This document shows, in pieces, positions 6,918-18,800 of a stretch of DNA of 20,540 nucleotides. This stretch comes from a virus. Every line of letters starts with the position of its first letter. Within the stretch, counting starts at the first letter, position 1. The stretch covers positions 1 through 20,540 of the IMG/VR virus record IMGVR_UViG_3300017773_000197; one strand, written 5' to 3'. The position numbers were made by a program, and so were the translations under genes. Under the pieces are notes generated by a model, which had not been told where the DNA came from, made no database searches, and saw only the letters and a list, made by a program, of their open reading frames with translations.

Positions 6918-9900
6918 TGGCAAATAATACAGTTACTCTTACGTTTAAGGTTAATAGTGACGGAAATCTCGAACAAGTAGCGAAGCAAGCTGATAAAGCT
7001 GCTGCGGCAACTAATCGAGCCGGAGCCGCCGCTGATAAGTATAGTAAGAAGCAGAAAGGTGTTGCACAAGCTGGAATGAACAGCACCAAAGCTTTCTCTA
7101 AAATGTCGGGCCAGATGGAAGGCGGAGGTGGCTTAGTTGCTGCCTACGCAGGCCTTGCAGCAAACATATTCGCACTAACCGCAGGTTTCGGAGCCTTATC
7201 TAGAGCTTCTCAAGCCACACAACTAGAAGCCGGTCTAGTAGAGATGGGTAAAGCTAGTGGTCTTGCAATGCACACCTTATCAAGAGGTTTAGTAGAGGCA
7301 ACAGGACACGCAATCAGTTTGGAAGAATCAATGCGTTCTGTTGCTCTCATTACTAGTGCAGGTATAGATGCAAGCCGAATTGAAGAGTTTGGTGAAGTAG
7401 CTCGTAAAGCTTCTGTAGCTTTGGGGCGTGACCTACAAGACTCTATGAACCGTCTTACTCGTGGTGTTACTAAACTAGAACCAGAACTACTTGATGAATT
7501 AGGTATTATGGTTCGTCTTGATGAAGCCACAGAAACATATGCTCAAAGCATTGGCAAGAGTGCCAGTGATCTTTCAAACTTTGAGAAAAGACAAGCATTC
7601 TTGAATGCAACTCTTGAAGAAGGGGAGAAAAAGTTCGGAGCTTTGGGCGACGTTGATGTAAACCCTTTCGATAAATTATCCGCATCATTACAGAATCTAG
7701 CAAAAACAGGTATCGGCGGAATAGCAGATCTACTCGCCCCCATAGTTAAATTACTTGCTGAAAAACCAATAGCACTTACAAGTGTATTGGTTCTTTTCGC
7801 TAATACTATCTCTAGTCAAGTTCTTGGAAGTTTATCTTCTATGGTGACAAAGACTCGAGAAGCTTCAAAGGCTACCTCAGACTTAAACCGTAAAAAACTA
7901 CAAGATGTTAGTATCATGAATAGGTCTTCTGTAGCTTTGACAAATGTTATCAAGTCTATGAAAGATGGTAAAGGTAATGCTCAAGCATATGATAAAGCCA
8001 TAAAAGGTCAGGCTCAGTCTCAAGCTACAAATCTAGGACTTTTAAGAAGAAGACAAAATCAAGAAGCACAATTAGCTGTTACAGGTAAAAACTTGTCGAG
8101 CACTACTAGGCAATTAGGCATTTCTCAAAAAGAATATAATCAACGAGTTAACACTTCTAATAAGATCATTGCTAGATTAAATATTTCCCAATCTCAAGGA
8201 CGGCAATCAGCCGCTCAATTCGCAGCAGCAAAAGCACAAGCAGCTCTAGCAGAAGGGCGCTTTGGCGTTGCTATGAAAAATGTAAATAGATCAATTAAGC
8301 TTCAAACTGCTGCTTTAAAAATAGCCTCCAGATCTGTATTTACTTTCTCAGGAGCAATGAACCTTGCCAGCATAGCAGCAAAAGGTCTAGGTATGGCACT
8401 TAAAACTTTAGGTGCTGGACTTATGAGAGCTCTTGGAGCTATAGGTATGGCTATCATGGCTATTCAGATGCTGGTGGACGCATATAAGTTTCTCGCAAAT
8501 GCACTTAAAAGCGATGAGCAAAAGAAATACGAAGAAAAAACAAAAGCACTTGCAGAGGCACAAAAAGAACTAGCAGGTAATTTAGAAGAAGTAGATGCTG
8601 CTTTTAGTGGTCAATCTTTAAAAATACGAAGTTTAGTAGGATCCTATACTGCCATGAACAATGTTCTTGGTACTTTTATTACTAAATACACAGAACTAGA
8701 TAAGGCAGGTATAGCCAACAATGGATCATATCAAGAGCAGATAGATGCTTTAGATGAGCTACTGAAAGGTAGTAGTACTCTAACAGCAGCTTTTCAAAAA
8801 CAATTTGGTGTAACAAATGCAACTGCTCTTGCTACAGACAATAGCAAGGCAGCTATGACTCTTGCGAAAGAAGAAGCGTTTAACTTCGTAAAAGCACAGA
8901 ATGCACAAGCAGCCTCAGCAAGAGCTGTAGGAGAAGCTATTAAAACGTCAAAAGAAGTCGTAGCAGATTATTTAAATACAATGAAAGTCTCGACATCAGT
9001 AGATGAGATGACTTCTAGCATATCCGACTTGTTTAAAACGTTAAGTACGGCAAAAGATATAAATCTTGGTAAAATACTACAAGAGGGGTTAAACTCAGAT
9101 CAAATAGTTTTATTTGATCTTCAGGCTGAATCAAACGGCTTAAAGGAGCTAGCCAAACAGAAGAAAGAAATAGATAAGGAAATAGCAGCAAACCAGAAAA
9201 AGATAAATGACAGTGCATCAGGTATTAAAAGTATAAAAGGTGGAGCAGCTAGTAGTTCATCAGTAGAAATTCAGGCACGAGAAAAATTAATCGCTTTGAA
9301 TAAAGACTTAGCTCAGGCAAAAGCTCCCTTTATTGAAGTAGAGAAAAAATTAGGTTTACTCATGAGAGATCAGTTTGCTGAAGTACAAGAAATATACCAA
9401 ACAGAGCAAAAACGTCAAGTACTCTCAAAATTACAGTTAGAAACTGCAAAACTAGGGCTAAATATAGAGACAGCCAAAAAATCAAATACTTTAAAGAGTC
9501 TTGAAGATCAAATTACACTTGAAGGTACAATACGTCAAATTCAAAGTGACAACATAACAAAGCAAATAGAATTTAATCAGAATCAAATAGAAGGATTGAA
9601 AGTTAAGATTGATAGTAAGAAAGCAACTGACGAAGAAAAAAAGACGTACGAAAAAATAAATGCTGTAATAACTAAATTAACAAACGAACAGACGTTATTA
9701 AATATAAAAATTACTGAAGGAACTAAAGCTTTAGAAGATACAGTACGTCTTGAAAAAATGAAATTAACTATTGTTCAAGAGAATCAAACAGCTGAAAAAG
9801 CAGTACTTGATACTTTAAAGAGAAAACTAGCTGCTCAAAAAGAGTCGTTCACTCTCACTGAAAAAATTGAAAAACTACAAGTAAGAGCAGCTAATAGAGC

Positions 9901-12121
9901 AGCAGGTAGAGATAGTCAACTAACTCCAGCTCAGCTTGCAGCCAGTAAACTTGATGAAGAATCAAGAAAGAAAAGAATTACAGCTATTCTACGAGAGTTT
10001 CAAATAAAGAAAGCATCAATAGCACTTGAAGAAACTCTTTTAAAAGCTAGAATGGCTGTATTGAAATCAGAAATTGATGTAATTAATAAAAAGAGAGAAA
10101 AGGCAGGTGAAGAACAAATACCTACAGGGGATCTTAATGCAGCTATAGATTCTTTAAATGGCGGTTCTAACTCGTTTAGTCTACAATTAGAAAATGCAAC
10201 TCTTGCCATGAAGGCACAGCTTCTAATACTAGAAGAGGAGCAACAGACTCTAAGCGTATCCAAACTACAAGCGCAACAGATTGCGGAAATAGAAGAAAAA
10301 AGGGCTACACACTCAAAAAGCGTTCTAGATGCTCAAGGTGCCATCTTTGGAGAAATTTCGAAGCAAGCAGACTTAGAAGCTGAAATTGCAACTTTAAGAA
10401 ATACTAATGCCTCTGGCAATCCTAAAAGCCTAGAAACAGCAGCAAAGAATGAAGAAGAATCTAGACAACGAAGAGCGCAAATTGCTAATATGGAGTACAA
10501 CTTAAAGGTTGCAACTATTAAAGCTGAAGAAGCTCTTATGGACGCAAAGTTTAATCTATTAAAGGCAGAAATGGCAGCTTCCGGTGGCGGTATAGATGCT
10601 CAAGAAGCAGCAGCTTTAAATGCCGCACAACAGTCACTTAATCTTTCTAAACAAGCAAATCAAATGAAGATTAATACAGCAAAATTGGAAAAAACTCTTG
10701 CATTAGAAACTATACAAGCAGAGAAAGATAACTCTATTGAAAAAGCAGGAAAATCAGGAGGCTTTTTAGGAGCAATTGCAGCTATAAGAGGTACTTCTAA
10801 AGCAGAAGAGCAAAATATAGGATCTATATCAACACAGGTCACTGAGGGCGAGAAGTTTGTAGCAGACGTGATAGGAAAAACGGGCACTGACCAGATTATT
10901 CTTTTACAAGAGATAGCCAACAAACTAGGAGTAGAAGTACCTGATGCAGCTACTTCATCGGAGACTTCTGATACTGTTAAGAAAATTACCCAGGCAGGTG
11001 TTGTACAAGCAGGTGGAACAACTGCCGACCCTGCAGCTACTGACGCAGTAGCACAAGCCAATGCAGTAGCGGGTCAAGTAACCGGACAAGTTGACGCAAC
11101 TCTTGGAGGATCTTCAGACACAGGTGCTATAACAGCAGATGGAGGAGAAGGAGAAGAAGCGCCAACCGTCTCAGGAGCAACCTCTAATCTTGCAGCTCTT
11201 AGAGGAATGATTGCAGGTACCGCAACAGATATGGCTTTACTAGGTCCAGAAGGGGAAGGTGTTAGTCAAGTACTTAATGGTGCTTTAGCATTTAGTGAAG
11301 CTATTACTGACTCAGCGAGTACGGCAGAAATGTTAGGTGGTATGGTAGCAGGAGCCAGTGCTATGATGTCAGGAGCTTCTAAAGCTAAGATTGCAAATAT
11401 TGACGCAGAGATTGCAGCCGAGCAGAAACGTGATGGTAAATCTGCAGAAAGTGTTGCCAAGCTAAAAGCACTTGAAAAGAAAAAAGAACAAGAAGAAAAG
11501 AAAGCATTTAAACGCAAAAAATTAATGAAGATGGCTTCTGTAATCATTAGTACCGCTGACGGTATTATGAATTATATGTCTGACAAAAATATACCTATGG
11601 CGGTAGCTACGGGTATATTGGGTGCTGCTCAGCTTTCTATTATTGCTTCTACTAAATACAATGGCGGTGGTTCTGGAGCTCCTTCAGCAAGTATGCCTAC
11701 CGAAGCACAATCAGGAAAAAGAGAAAGTAAAATCGATCTAGCAAAAGGAAATAATGTCCAGGGAGAGATGCACTATGCTCGTGGAGGTATGGGTAAAGGT
11801 ACTGGAGCAGGTGACTTTACTTCGGCATTTGCTGGATACAAAAATAGAGCAGAAGGCGGACCTACAGGTTTTGTAGTTGGGGAGCAAGGTCCAGAATTAT
11901 TTATGCCACAAACTCCAGGAGATATTATACCTGCAGGCGAAACAGAAGATATTACACAAACTACTCCTACAAATGTTAGCTTTAATATAAGCTCAGTTGA
12001 TGCTAAAGGAGTTGAAGAATTGCTAATGGATCAAAGAGGTAGTATTATTGGAATGATTCGAGAAGCAGCAAATGAAAACGGACAACTCTTTTTAGAAGAC
12101 GTTGAGGATATTACATACTAA
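6917..12121 (+). CDS. Tail tape measure protein
   Basis: A 1734-residue protein that sets tail length and is ejected during infection. Hydrophobic segments lie near residues 70-95 (GLVAAYAGLAANIFALTAGF) and 488-528 (Ala/Gly/Leu/Met-rich, around GAIGMAIMAIQMLVDAYKFL). Most of residues 530-1340 are long charged coiled coils, followed by a Gly/Ala/Thr-rich low-complexity linker (~1360-1425). A third hydrophobic part near 1540-1580 (VIISTADGIMNY, GILGAAQLSIIASTKY) leads into a Gly-rich stretch and the FVVGEQGPELFMPQ motif near 1650, both common at the C-terminus of tape measure proteins. Start is GTG, overlapping the upstream TAG, with no good ribosome site nearby (GGGAG is about 20 bases away), so translation is probably coupled. 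At about 0.15 nm per residue the tail would be near 250 nm, longer than that of lambda. Confidence 0.95.
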   Translation: MANNTVTLTFKVNSDGNLEQVAKQADKAAAATNRAGAAADKYSKKQKGVAQAGMNSTKAFSKMSGQMEGGGGLVAAYAGLAANIFALTAGFGALSRASQATQLEAGLVEMGKASGLAMHTLSRGLVEATGHAISLEESMRSVALITSAGIDASRIEEFGEVARKASVALGRDLQDSMNRLTRGVTKLEPELLDELGIMVRLDEATETYAQSIGKSASDLSNFEKRQAFLNATLEEGEKKFGALGDVDVNPFDKLSASLQNLAKTGIGGIADLLAPIVKLLAEKPIALTSVLVLFANTISSQVLGSLSSMVTKTREASKATSDLNRKKLQDVSIMNRSSVALTNVIKSMKDGKGNAQAYDKAIKGQAQSQATNLGLLRRRQNQEAQLAVTGKNLSSTTRQLGISQKEYNQRVNTSNKIIARLNISQSQGRQSAAQFAAAKAQAALAEGRFGVAMKNVNRSIKLQTAALKIASRSVFTFSGAMNLASIAAKGLGMALKTLGAGLMRALGAIGMAIMAIQMLVDAYKFLANALKSDEQKKYEEKTKALAEAQKELAGNLEEVDAAFSGQSLKIRSLVGSYTAMNNVLGTFITKYTELDKAGIANNGSYQEQIDALDELLKGSSTLTAAFQKQFGVTNATALATDNSKAAMTLAKEEAFNFVKAQNAQAASARAVGEAIKTSKEVVADYLNTMKVSTSVDEMTSSISDLFKTLSTAKDINLGKILQEGLNSDQIVLFDLQAESNGLKELAKQKKEIDKEIAANQKKINDSASGIKSIKGGAASSSSVEIQAREKLIALNKDLAQAKAPFIEVEKKLGLLMRDQFAEVQEIYQTEQKRQVLSKLQLETAKLGLNIETAKKSNTLKSLEDQITLEGTIRQIQSDNITKQIEFNQNQIEGLKVKIDSKKATDEEKKTYEKINAVITKLTNEQTLLNIKITEGTKALEDTVRLEKMKLTIVQENQTAEKAVLDTLKRKLAAQKESFTLTEKIEKLQVRAANRAAGRDSQLTPAQLAASKLDEESRKKRITAILREFQIKKASIALEETLLKARMAVLKSEIDVINKKREKAGEEQIPTGDLNAAIDSLNGGSNSFSLQLENATLAMKAQLLILEEEQQTLSVSKLQAQQIAEIEEKRATHSKSVLDAQGAIFGEISKQADLEAEIATLRNTNASGNPKSLETAAKNEEESRQRRAQIANMEYNLKVATIKAEEALMDAKFNLLKAEMAASGGGIDAQEAAALNAAQQSLNLSKQANQMKINTAKLEKTLALETIQAEKDNSIEKAGKSGGFLGAIAAIRGTSKAEEQNIGSISTQVTEGEKFVADVIGKTGTDQIILLQEIANKLGVEVPDAATSSETSDTVKKITQAGVVQAGGTTADPAATDAVAQANAVAGQVTGQVDATLGGSSDTGAITADGGEGEEAPTVSGATSNLAALRGMIAGTATDMALLGPEGEGVSQVLNGALAFSEAITDSASTAEMLGGMVAGASAMMSGASKAKIANIDAEIAAEQKRDGKSAESVAKLKALEKKKEQEEKKAFKRKKLMKMASVIISTADGIMNYMSDKNIPMAVATGILGAAQLSIIASTKYNGGGSGAPSASMPTEAQSGKRESKIDLAKGNNVQGEMHYARGGMGKGTGAGDFTSAFAGYKNRAEGGPTGFVVGEQGPELFMPQTPGDIIPAGETEDITQTTPTNVSFNISSVDAKGVEELLMDQRGSIIGMIREAANENGQLFLEDVEDITY

Positions 12122-12867
12122 TGACTATTTCTTTTACAAATATTTTACCCAACCCAGATAATGGTATAGGCGACGCCGGACAATCAGTATCTAGTGGTGG
12201 GAACGGACTTGGATACAAAAGTGTTAAATTATCTTCTGAAAATAAAGTAATTAATAGCAGAACTAATTCTGGCAAAGTAATAAGTAGAACCCTGGGTGGA
12301 GCTCACAAGTGGAAAATAGATATAGGATATAACCCCATGACTCGAGAAGAGTTTGATCCTATATACTCCTTTTTACTAGATAAACGGGGTTCTTTGAAAC
12401 CTTTTTTCGTATCATTGCCTCAGTATAAAGCTCCTAGAGATACTGCATTTGCAACTTATGTAGCAGATAGTAATCAAGCTGACTTTTTGTCGGCAGCAGA
12501 GGGAGATGCAGGTACTACCAATATAATGATAGATGCAGCTTCCGACTACAATCGCGCATCGGATGGCACTCCTAAACCTGGAGATGTATTTACTTTTGAC
12601 GATTCAACGCATACTAAAACCTATCAAATTACTAAAGTAGAAACCCAAACACATTTTCTTACTAATACTACTGGGCCTTCAGATAGCAATAAAGAGTTGC
12701 GTATACATTTCATACCCGCATTACAAAAAACAGTGCCTAATAACACTAAAGTTAATTTTCATAATCCCATGTTTAGAGTTATACAAACTCGGGACACTCA
12801 ATCATATAATTTAAATACAGACAACTTATATAGTTTTTCAATAAGTTTGGAAGAGGTTCAAAGATAA
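12121..12867 (+). CDS. Distal tail/minor tail protein
   Basis: A 248-residue protein between the tape measure and hub genes, the place of distal-tail or gpM-type tip proteins. The N-terminal half contains SRTLGGAHKWKIDIGYNPMT, EEFDPIYSFLLDKRGSLKPF and FVSLPQY, a pattern I know from tail-tip proteins of marine phages: a strand pair, a helix, then a strand. A middle segment (~residues 100-205) with PGDVFTFDDSTHTKTYQITK and ELRIHFIPALQKTVPNN looks like an inserted small beta domain, and the C-terminus (YNLNTDNLYSFSISLEE) returns to the first domain. It overlaps the tape measure stop as TAATG, with GAGGA 12 bases upstream. It probably forms the ring that joins the tube to the hub. The exact family is uncertain. 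Confidence 0.65.
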   Translation: MTISFTNILPNPDNGIGDAGQSVSSGGNGLGYKSVKLSSENKVINSRTNSGKVISRTLGGAHKWKIDIGYNPMTREEFDPIYSFLLDKRGSLKPFFVSLPQYKAPRDTAFATYVADSNQADFLSAAEGDAGTTNIMIDAASDYNRASDGTPKPGDVFTFDDSTHTKTYQITKVETQTHFLTNTTGPSDSNKELRIHFIPALQKTVPNNTKVNFHNPMFRVIQTRDTQSYNLNTDNLYSFSISLEEVQR

Positions 12868-15800
12868 ATGACCGTAAGAACACTTAGTAATAACTCAAGC
12901 CATCAAACAACATTAGTAAATTCTTTAGCAAATGGAGATTCTCATGTTATTGTAAATTTAGTAAAATTTGAAAGGGCTAACCTTAAATCTACTACTAACT
13001 TTCAGAGAGATGAAAGAAGTGTGGATGACTATATTTATCTTACAGATAACTCTTACGCAGTTTCTTTTGGAGGTAGTACGTACCTACCAAATAAAATACT
13101 AAAAATTGGACAAAATGGAGAAACTATTAAAGCTAAAGCTACTACCATGAAGTTAGAGTTGGATGGCTCTTCTTTAGGGTTAAGTACTCCTCAAGGAATG
13201 CAATTTGCAGTAGCCTATGATAGCCAAACTTCAACAGAACATGGCACACTTCGCAGAGGGCCTAATTCAAACCCTCCTATAAACACTGGAGAACATTTTA
13301 ACTTTATAGACGAAGGATTTTCTATAGGGGATATTTTAAAAGTTGAACGCCAAGAAGGAGGGCCTACTGCTAATGTTCGTATTACTAGTTTCTTTGACGA
13401 TGGTATAGGTATTGGTTGGTCTTCTGTTTCTTTCGAAGGCGCCAACACTGCTACTACTTTTGCGGCTTCCGGAGGTAAGACTTTTCACTCTATATCAATG
13501 GCTACTGAGTCTTTGACATCTTTATTACACGAAAAAACCGCCGCGTATGTAAACTACTTAAATAGAGAGGTTTACATATATAGAGCGCATATTAATCCAG
13601 AAACACGACAAATTATTGGCGAACCTTTTATATATTTTAAAGGTATTGTAACAAATGGATCTATTGATGAAAATCTAACCAAATCAAGTGTTAATTGGAC
13701 ACTTACAAGTCATTGGGGAGATTTCTTACAAGTTACAGGACGTATAACTGATGATGGAGCTCACAGAGGTCTGGGCCCTGGAGGTATCACAGATAATGCC
13801 GCTCTTATTCGTGAAGAATACGCAGGAGATCTAGGATTTTTACATGCAAACAGCGCTTTTAATATACAAGTAAAGTATCAAACTATAGAAAAAGGTTATA
13901 AGCAGGTAGATATTAATGGCGGCTGGCCCGGAGGTAAACGTCTAAGAGAAACAGAAACTATTCGAGAAAATACTACTGTTCTTGATTTTCATACTAATTC
14001 TAAATCTATACCTGTAGTATATGGAGTCAGAAAGGTTAAGCCTACCTGCGTGTTTGTAGATACCGCTTACAACTCTGCCAGTACAATATTTAAAGTAGAT
14101 GTTATGTCAGAAGGGCGCATCGGAGGTGTATATGATATTATGCTTGACGATACTCCAATTATATGTATTGATAAAAGTGACTATGACTTACGAAACGGTG
14201 GAGAGTATCAACATAAATTTGACGAAGGAGAGGTAGAGATAGTATGCCATGGACATAAAACTAGAGGTGATGTTTTAGAGCCTACGTCAGGAGCAGAGAT
14301 GAAAACTATTAGATCTCTAATTCCTGGACAGTCGTGGCGACAGGTTTTGTATGGAAGAGGAGCATACGAAAATATACAAGTTCCTACGGGCTTCTTAAAT
14401 AACTCAGTCGATAAGGATGGTGTAGATATAAGCTCTACAGGTATACTAGACGAAGAGACTTTTGTATGGAGATTTGGAGCAGACATACTAGCAGAGTTTA
14501 AGCTGGGAGGACCTGATCAAGAGGCCAGTAACAGAATGCTTGAGCAAGCCGCAGCTCATTCAAACGAGAATAAAAGCGGTTTTAAAATAGGACAACAATA
14601 TTACGGAACTCCTTGGAATTACTGGGGCCCTTCCCATAGGTTACTAGATACAGCTTATGCTGCTATTGAGTATAAAATACCTTCGGGGGAGTCTACAGTA
14701 CCTCAGTTAGAGTATATTATTAAAGGAAAATCTATTGAGTGTTACAACTATGATGGAAGTTATTCCCCTAGACAATATAGACTACATAATAGCAGCATAA
14801 TTCAGGATAGTGCAAACGTACTAGAGAGCTTACATAATAACTTCTATGAAGGAAAAACAGTTAGTTTATATGCTCTCTCTACTTCAGAAGCGGCAGCAGA
14901 TACTTCGTCAGATACATTACTAGTTTCAAATACTATAATTATAGATAAGTTTAAGGATACTGATTCAGTTTTTTTCAAGAAAAACGTATATAGATATAGA
15001 TGGGAGACTCCCCCCAACCTTACAGGCGTACAAACTTTTTACATGACAGATGGTACTAATTACTATTATATGAATGTCGGTTCCCATACTGTTATCTCTG
15101 GTACTGTTCCTGAAAGTTTAGGTTCTGGACTTATAAATAGTGATCAAACTTACGATACTAACACAGATACTCATAGTCTGACTTTAGCAAATAATTCAGG
15201 AGAGTATGTTATCACCGGCAACAATCATACTAGTAAGGTTTGGTATGTAAATTTGAATGCATCAAATTCTTCTCTGCATAACATACAAGTTTGGTATGGT
15301 GGTGGAAAGGTAGTCGATTACACAGGGTCTGATGCTCCCACTAAAACAACAGTTCAAGATGGTAATGGAGATACCTACACACGTGCACAAGAACAAGCCT
15401 CTACAACTCAGCAGAAAAAGTACGCAGTAATATCACCTAGCTCTATTATATATACAGACTTACCTACTGCGGTAGATAGAGTGGCTTTAGGAGATTCTCG
15501 TTCACTAATACAGTTTTTCTGGAATTATCCATCAACCCCTACGGTTAAAGATAGTAATTATATAAATTATTCGGGAGTAGATTATACTCAGGTAACAACT
15601 CTAGGAGTAACTGCAGATACTTTAAAAGTCAAGGGCTACACAGGATTTTCCGCTAGTGCACCTCAAGACTGGCACAGTGTTCGTGTAGTAAACGCAGTAT
15701 TATTAGATTCTAATGCGTCTTCCGTTGACGGTATTTATACTAATAAAATGATTACTCTTACCAAAGCACTTAAGGATGGAAATATAAGTCAAAGTAGAAG

Positions 15801-18800
15801 AATTACACATTATGACGGTACTACTAAAGTTGCATTTGTAGACTCCCCCTGGGAAACTGCCTTTTTAGAGGTAGGAGATAATAATGGTGATTGGCCGGGG
15901 GGTGGCGATACTTACTACGCAATTAAAACTCCTCAAGATTTAAGACATTCTTTAAACCCAGCATTACAACTACTAGATTATATGTCTAGTGAAAGGTATG
16001 GCAAAGGATTATCTGTAAGTAAAGATGTAGACCTAGAGAGTTTCTTAAATTCTGCTAGACTATGTGATGAAAGATCTGATGTAACTGTAGTAGTCCCTAG
16101 CAATCATGGAACAAGATATAGTGTAGGAGATAGATGGAGTTTACGAAAAACTTTTAGTACAGTTAAAAATGCGTGGTCAGGTAAAGTTAAAAGCGTATCG
16201 ACTATAAAGTATTTAAAAGGTATAGGACACTATAAAACAGTAACTTTTACAGAGTGTTTCGGACAAATTTGTCAATATTCAGGAAGAGGTTATGAATCTA
16301 GTGATTTACTTTATTATGTTAATGGAGATCTTTACTATGGAGGCAATGCTTTCTATTTTAAGAGTGTTAATGCATCGGCAGGTAAAACACTTATAGCTAA
16401 AGATTCTACTAGTATTGCACTTTATAAAGACGGAGGAGACGGTACGGGAACAGCTGCTGGATATGTAATGCTTTCAAAAGCAGGTGTATCTGGAGATGGA
16501 AACCCAATTGTTAAAGACTGGGATGACGCACATGAAGATTTTAGAAGAAGCGGCTATTCTTTATATGATGCATCTCAAGTTAAATATTGGAAATATATAG
16601 GTTGGGAAGAGAAAACTCAAAGATACGCTACTCGTCATCAAATGAACCAAGTTATTGACACCTCTCAACCGCTTTTTGATAATATTATTGAAATGGCACA
16701 ACAGTTTAATGGAATTATATCTTTCACCGGAGGATTATATAAACTACGTATAGCAGGTAAGAAGACAGCTGTTGATGAACTAGAAAAAATAAATACTAAT
16801 GATATAATAGGCGGAATTAAACTAAATGATGGAGGATTAAAAGGAAGTAAGAACTATATGTCTGCTACCATTATTGATCCTCATACTAATTATGAAGGTC
16901 GTACTGTTACGTTCTTTGATTCAGAATACTTAAAACAAGATAAAGGATTACCGAAAAAAGGTAGTACAAAACTACCCGGTATTACTAATTATTTTAATGC
17001 AAGAATGCAGGTAGAGCAAGCACTCAGAAAATCTAGATATGGTCTTACAGTTCAATTTACTATGCCTCCAAAAGGTATGTTATTAACTGCAGGTAGTATT
17101 ATAGAGCTTACACATGAGCCTTTTGACTTTAATTCTAAAGATTTTAGAATTACAAGTCTAACTTTTAAACAAGATGGCAATGTTTTAGTAACAGCTGTTG
17201 AACACAGCGATGCAATTTATAAAGTATCAGAACCTTCATCTTTTGATGATATTGAGTCTGGAAGCGTAGAGCCTGCAGATACTCCTAAACCACTTAGACC
17301 TACTAATCTAAAGAGTGTGTCTGACTTAAATGTTACATCTATAGATCTTCAATGGACTAATGCTTCTGACTTTTTAGAAAGTAGTCATAGTACAGAAATT
17401 TGGGCTAGCTATACAAATAACTTTGCAGACTCTATATCTGCAGGTAGCTTAATAGCAGGACATAAATATAGAATTACCAACGTCGGAAATACAAACTTTG
17501 AACTTATAGGTGCAGCAACAAATACTGTAGGAACAATATTTGTTGCAAATGATACAGGTACTAGTGGTCAAACTGGTACTGTTTCACCTGTAATATTAAT
17601 AGGTACAACTTCAGATAATAGTTTTTCATACGTACCAACTGGCCCAGGAAACACTTCAAGTACTTTCGCAGTTAGGTATCACTGGATAAGACACGTTGCT
17701 ACACAGAAACTATTTAATATTTCGGGATCTAGAAAGAAATTTATTAAGTCTGACTACTTTCCTAAAGCCACAGACTCGGAATATACATCGGGACAAGGTG
17801 TAACAAGTTCAGCAAGGCAAAGAAAAATACTTGTAGCTAGAATAGTACCAACTGTAAAAGTATTTACATATAATGAAGCCGGTACAGCTATAGAAACAGG
17901 TAATCCTACTACTTCAACATTGTCTGTAGACCTTCAAGGAAGATCTGCATCTAACTCTTCATTGGCATATGCTTGGTTTAAAAACGGGGTTTCTACTGGG
18001 CAAACAGGTGCCACCTTTACTTATACAGCCCCTAGTGCCTTGAGCTCTATGCCTGAGACTATAAAAGTAGAGGTTACAGACACTATATACTCTGATAGCC
18101 AGACAAGTGTAGATATAGAAGTTTTTTCAGGAACAAAAGTAGGGGACACAGGAGCTAGAGGCCCAGGTACATGGAATGTGCCTGTAAATGCTGCACCTAC
18201 AAATAATACTACTGCCGACGCAGCTTGGGATGCTAGTTGGACAGATAGACCTGGTGAACCTGTTGCCGGAGATCAAGCATATTTTTATACAGGAAGCGAG
18301 GCTTCTCCAACTGCTCAAGTAGTGTTTATATATAATGGATCTAGTTGGTCTCAACGCACTCAGGTTATAGACGGTGACCTATTAGTATCAGGTAGCATCT
18401 CTACTAATAAGATAGCTGCAAATGCTATTAATACAGATAAACTAGCAGCTAATACTATTACTACTAAACATATTGAAGCTAGCTCGGTAGTTGCTGACCT
18501 TATTACTGCGAACTCTATTAAAACAGATACTTTAGCAGCAAATGCAATTACAGTAGATAAACTAGCAGCTAATACTATTACTACAAAACATATCAAGGCT
18601 AGCTCGGTAGTTGCTGACCTTATTACTGCGAACTCTGTCAAAACAGATACTTTAGCAGCAAATGCAATTACAGTAGATAAACTAGCAGCTAATACTATTA
18701 CTACAAAACATATTAAAGCTAGCTCGGTAGTTGCTGACCTTATTACTGCGAACTCTGTTAAAACAGATACTCTAGCTGCAAATGCAATTACAGTAGATAA

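Noticed and set aside
10660-11061. 133-residue open frame on the - strand
   Set aside because: It lies fully inside the tape measure gene, has no ribosome site or recognisable motif, and has the hydrophobic, Ser/Ala/Val-rich composition expected from antisense reading of a Lys/Glu/Ala-rich gene. Other minus-strand frames in the window were rejected for the same reasons.
18421-18780. CRISPR-like array
   Set aside because: The units are 120-bp in-frame coding repeats without unique spacers inside a continuous open frame.
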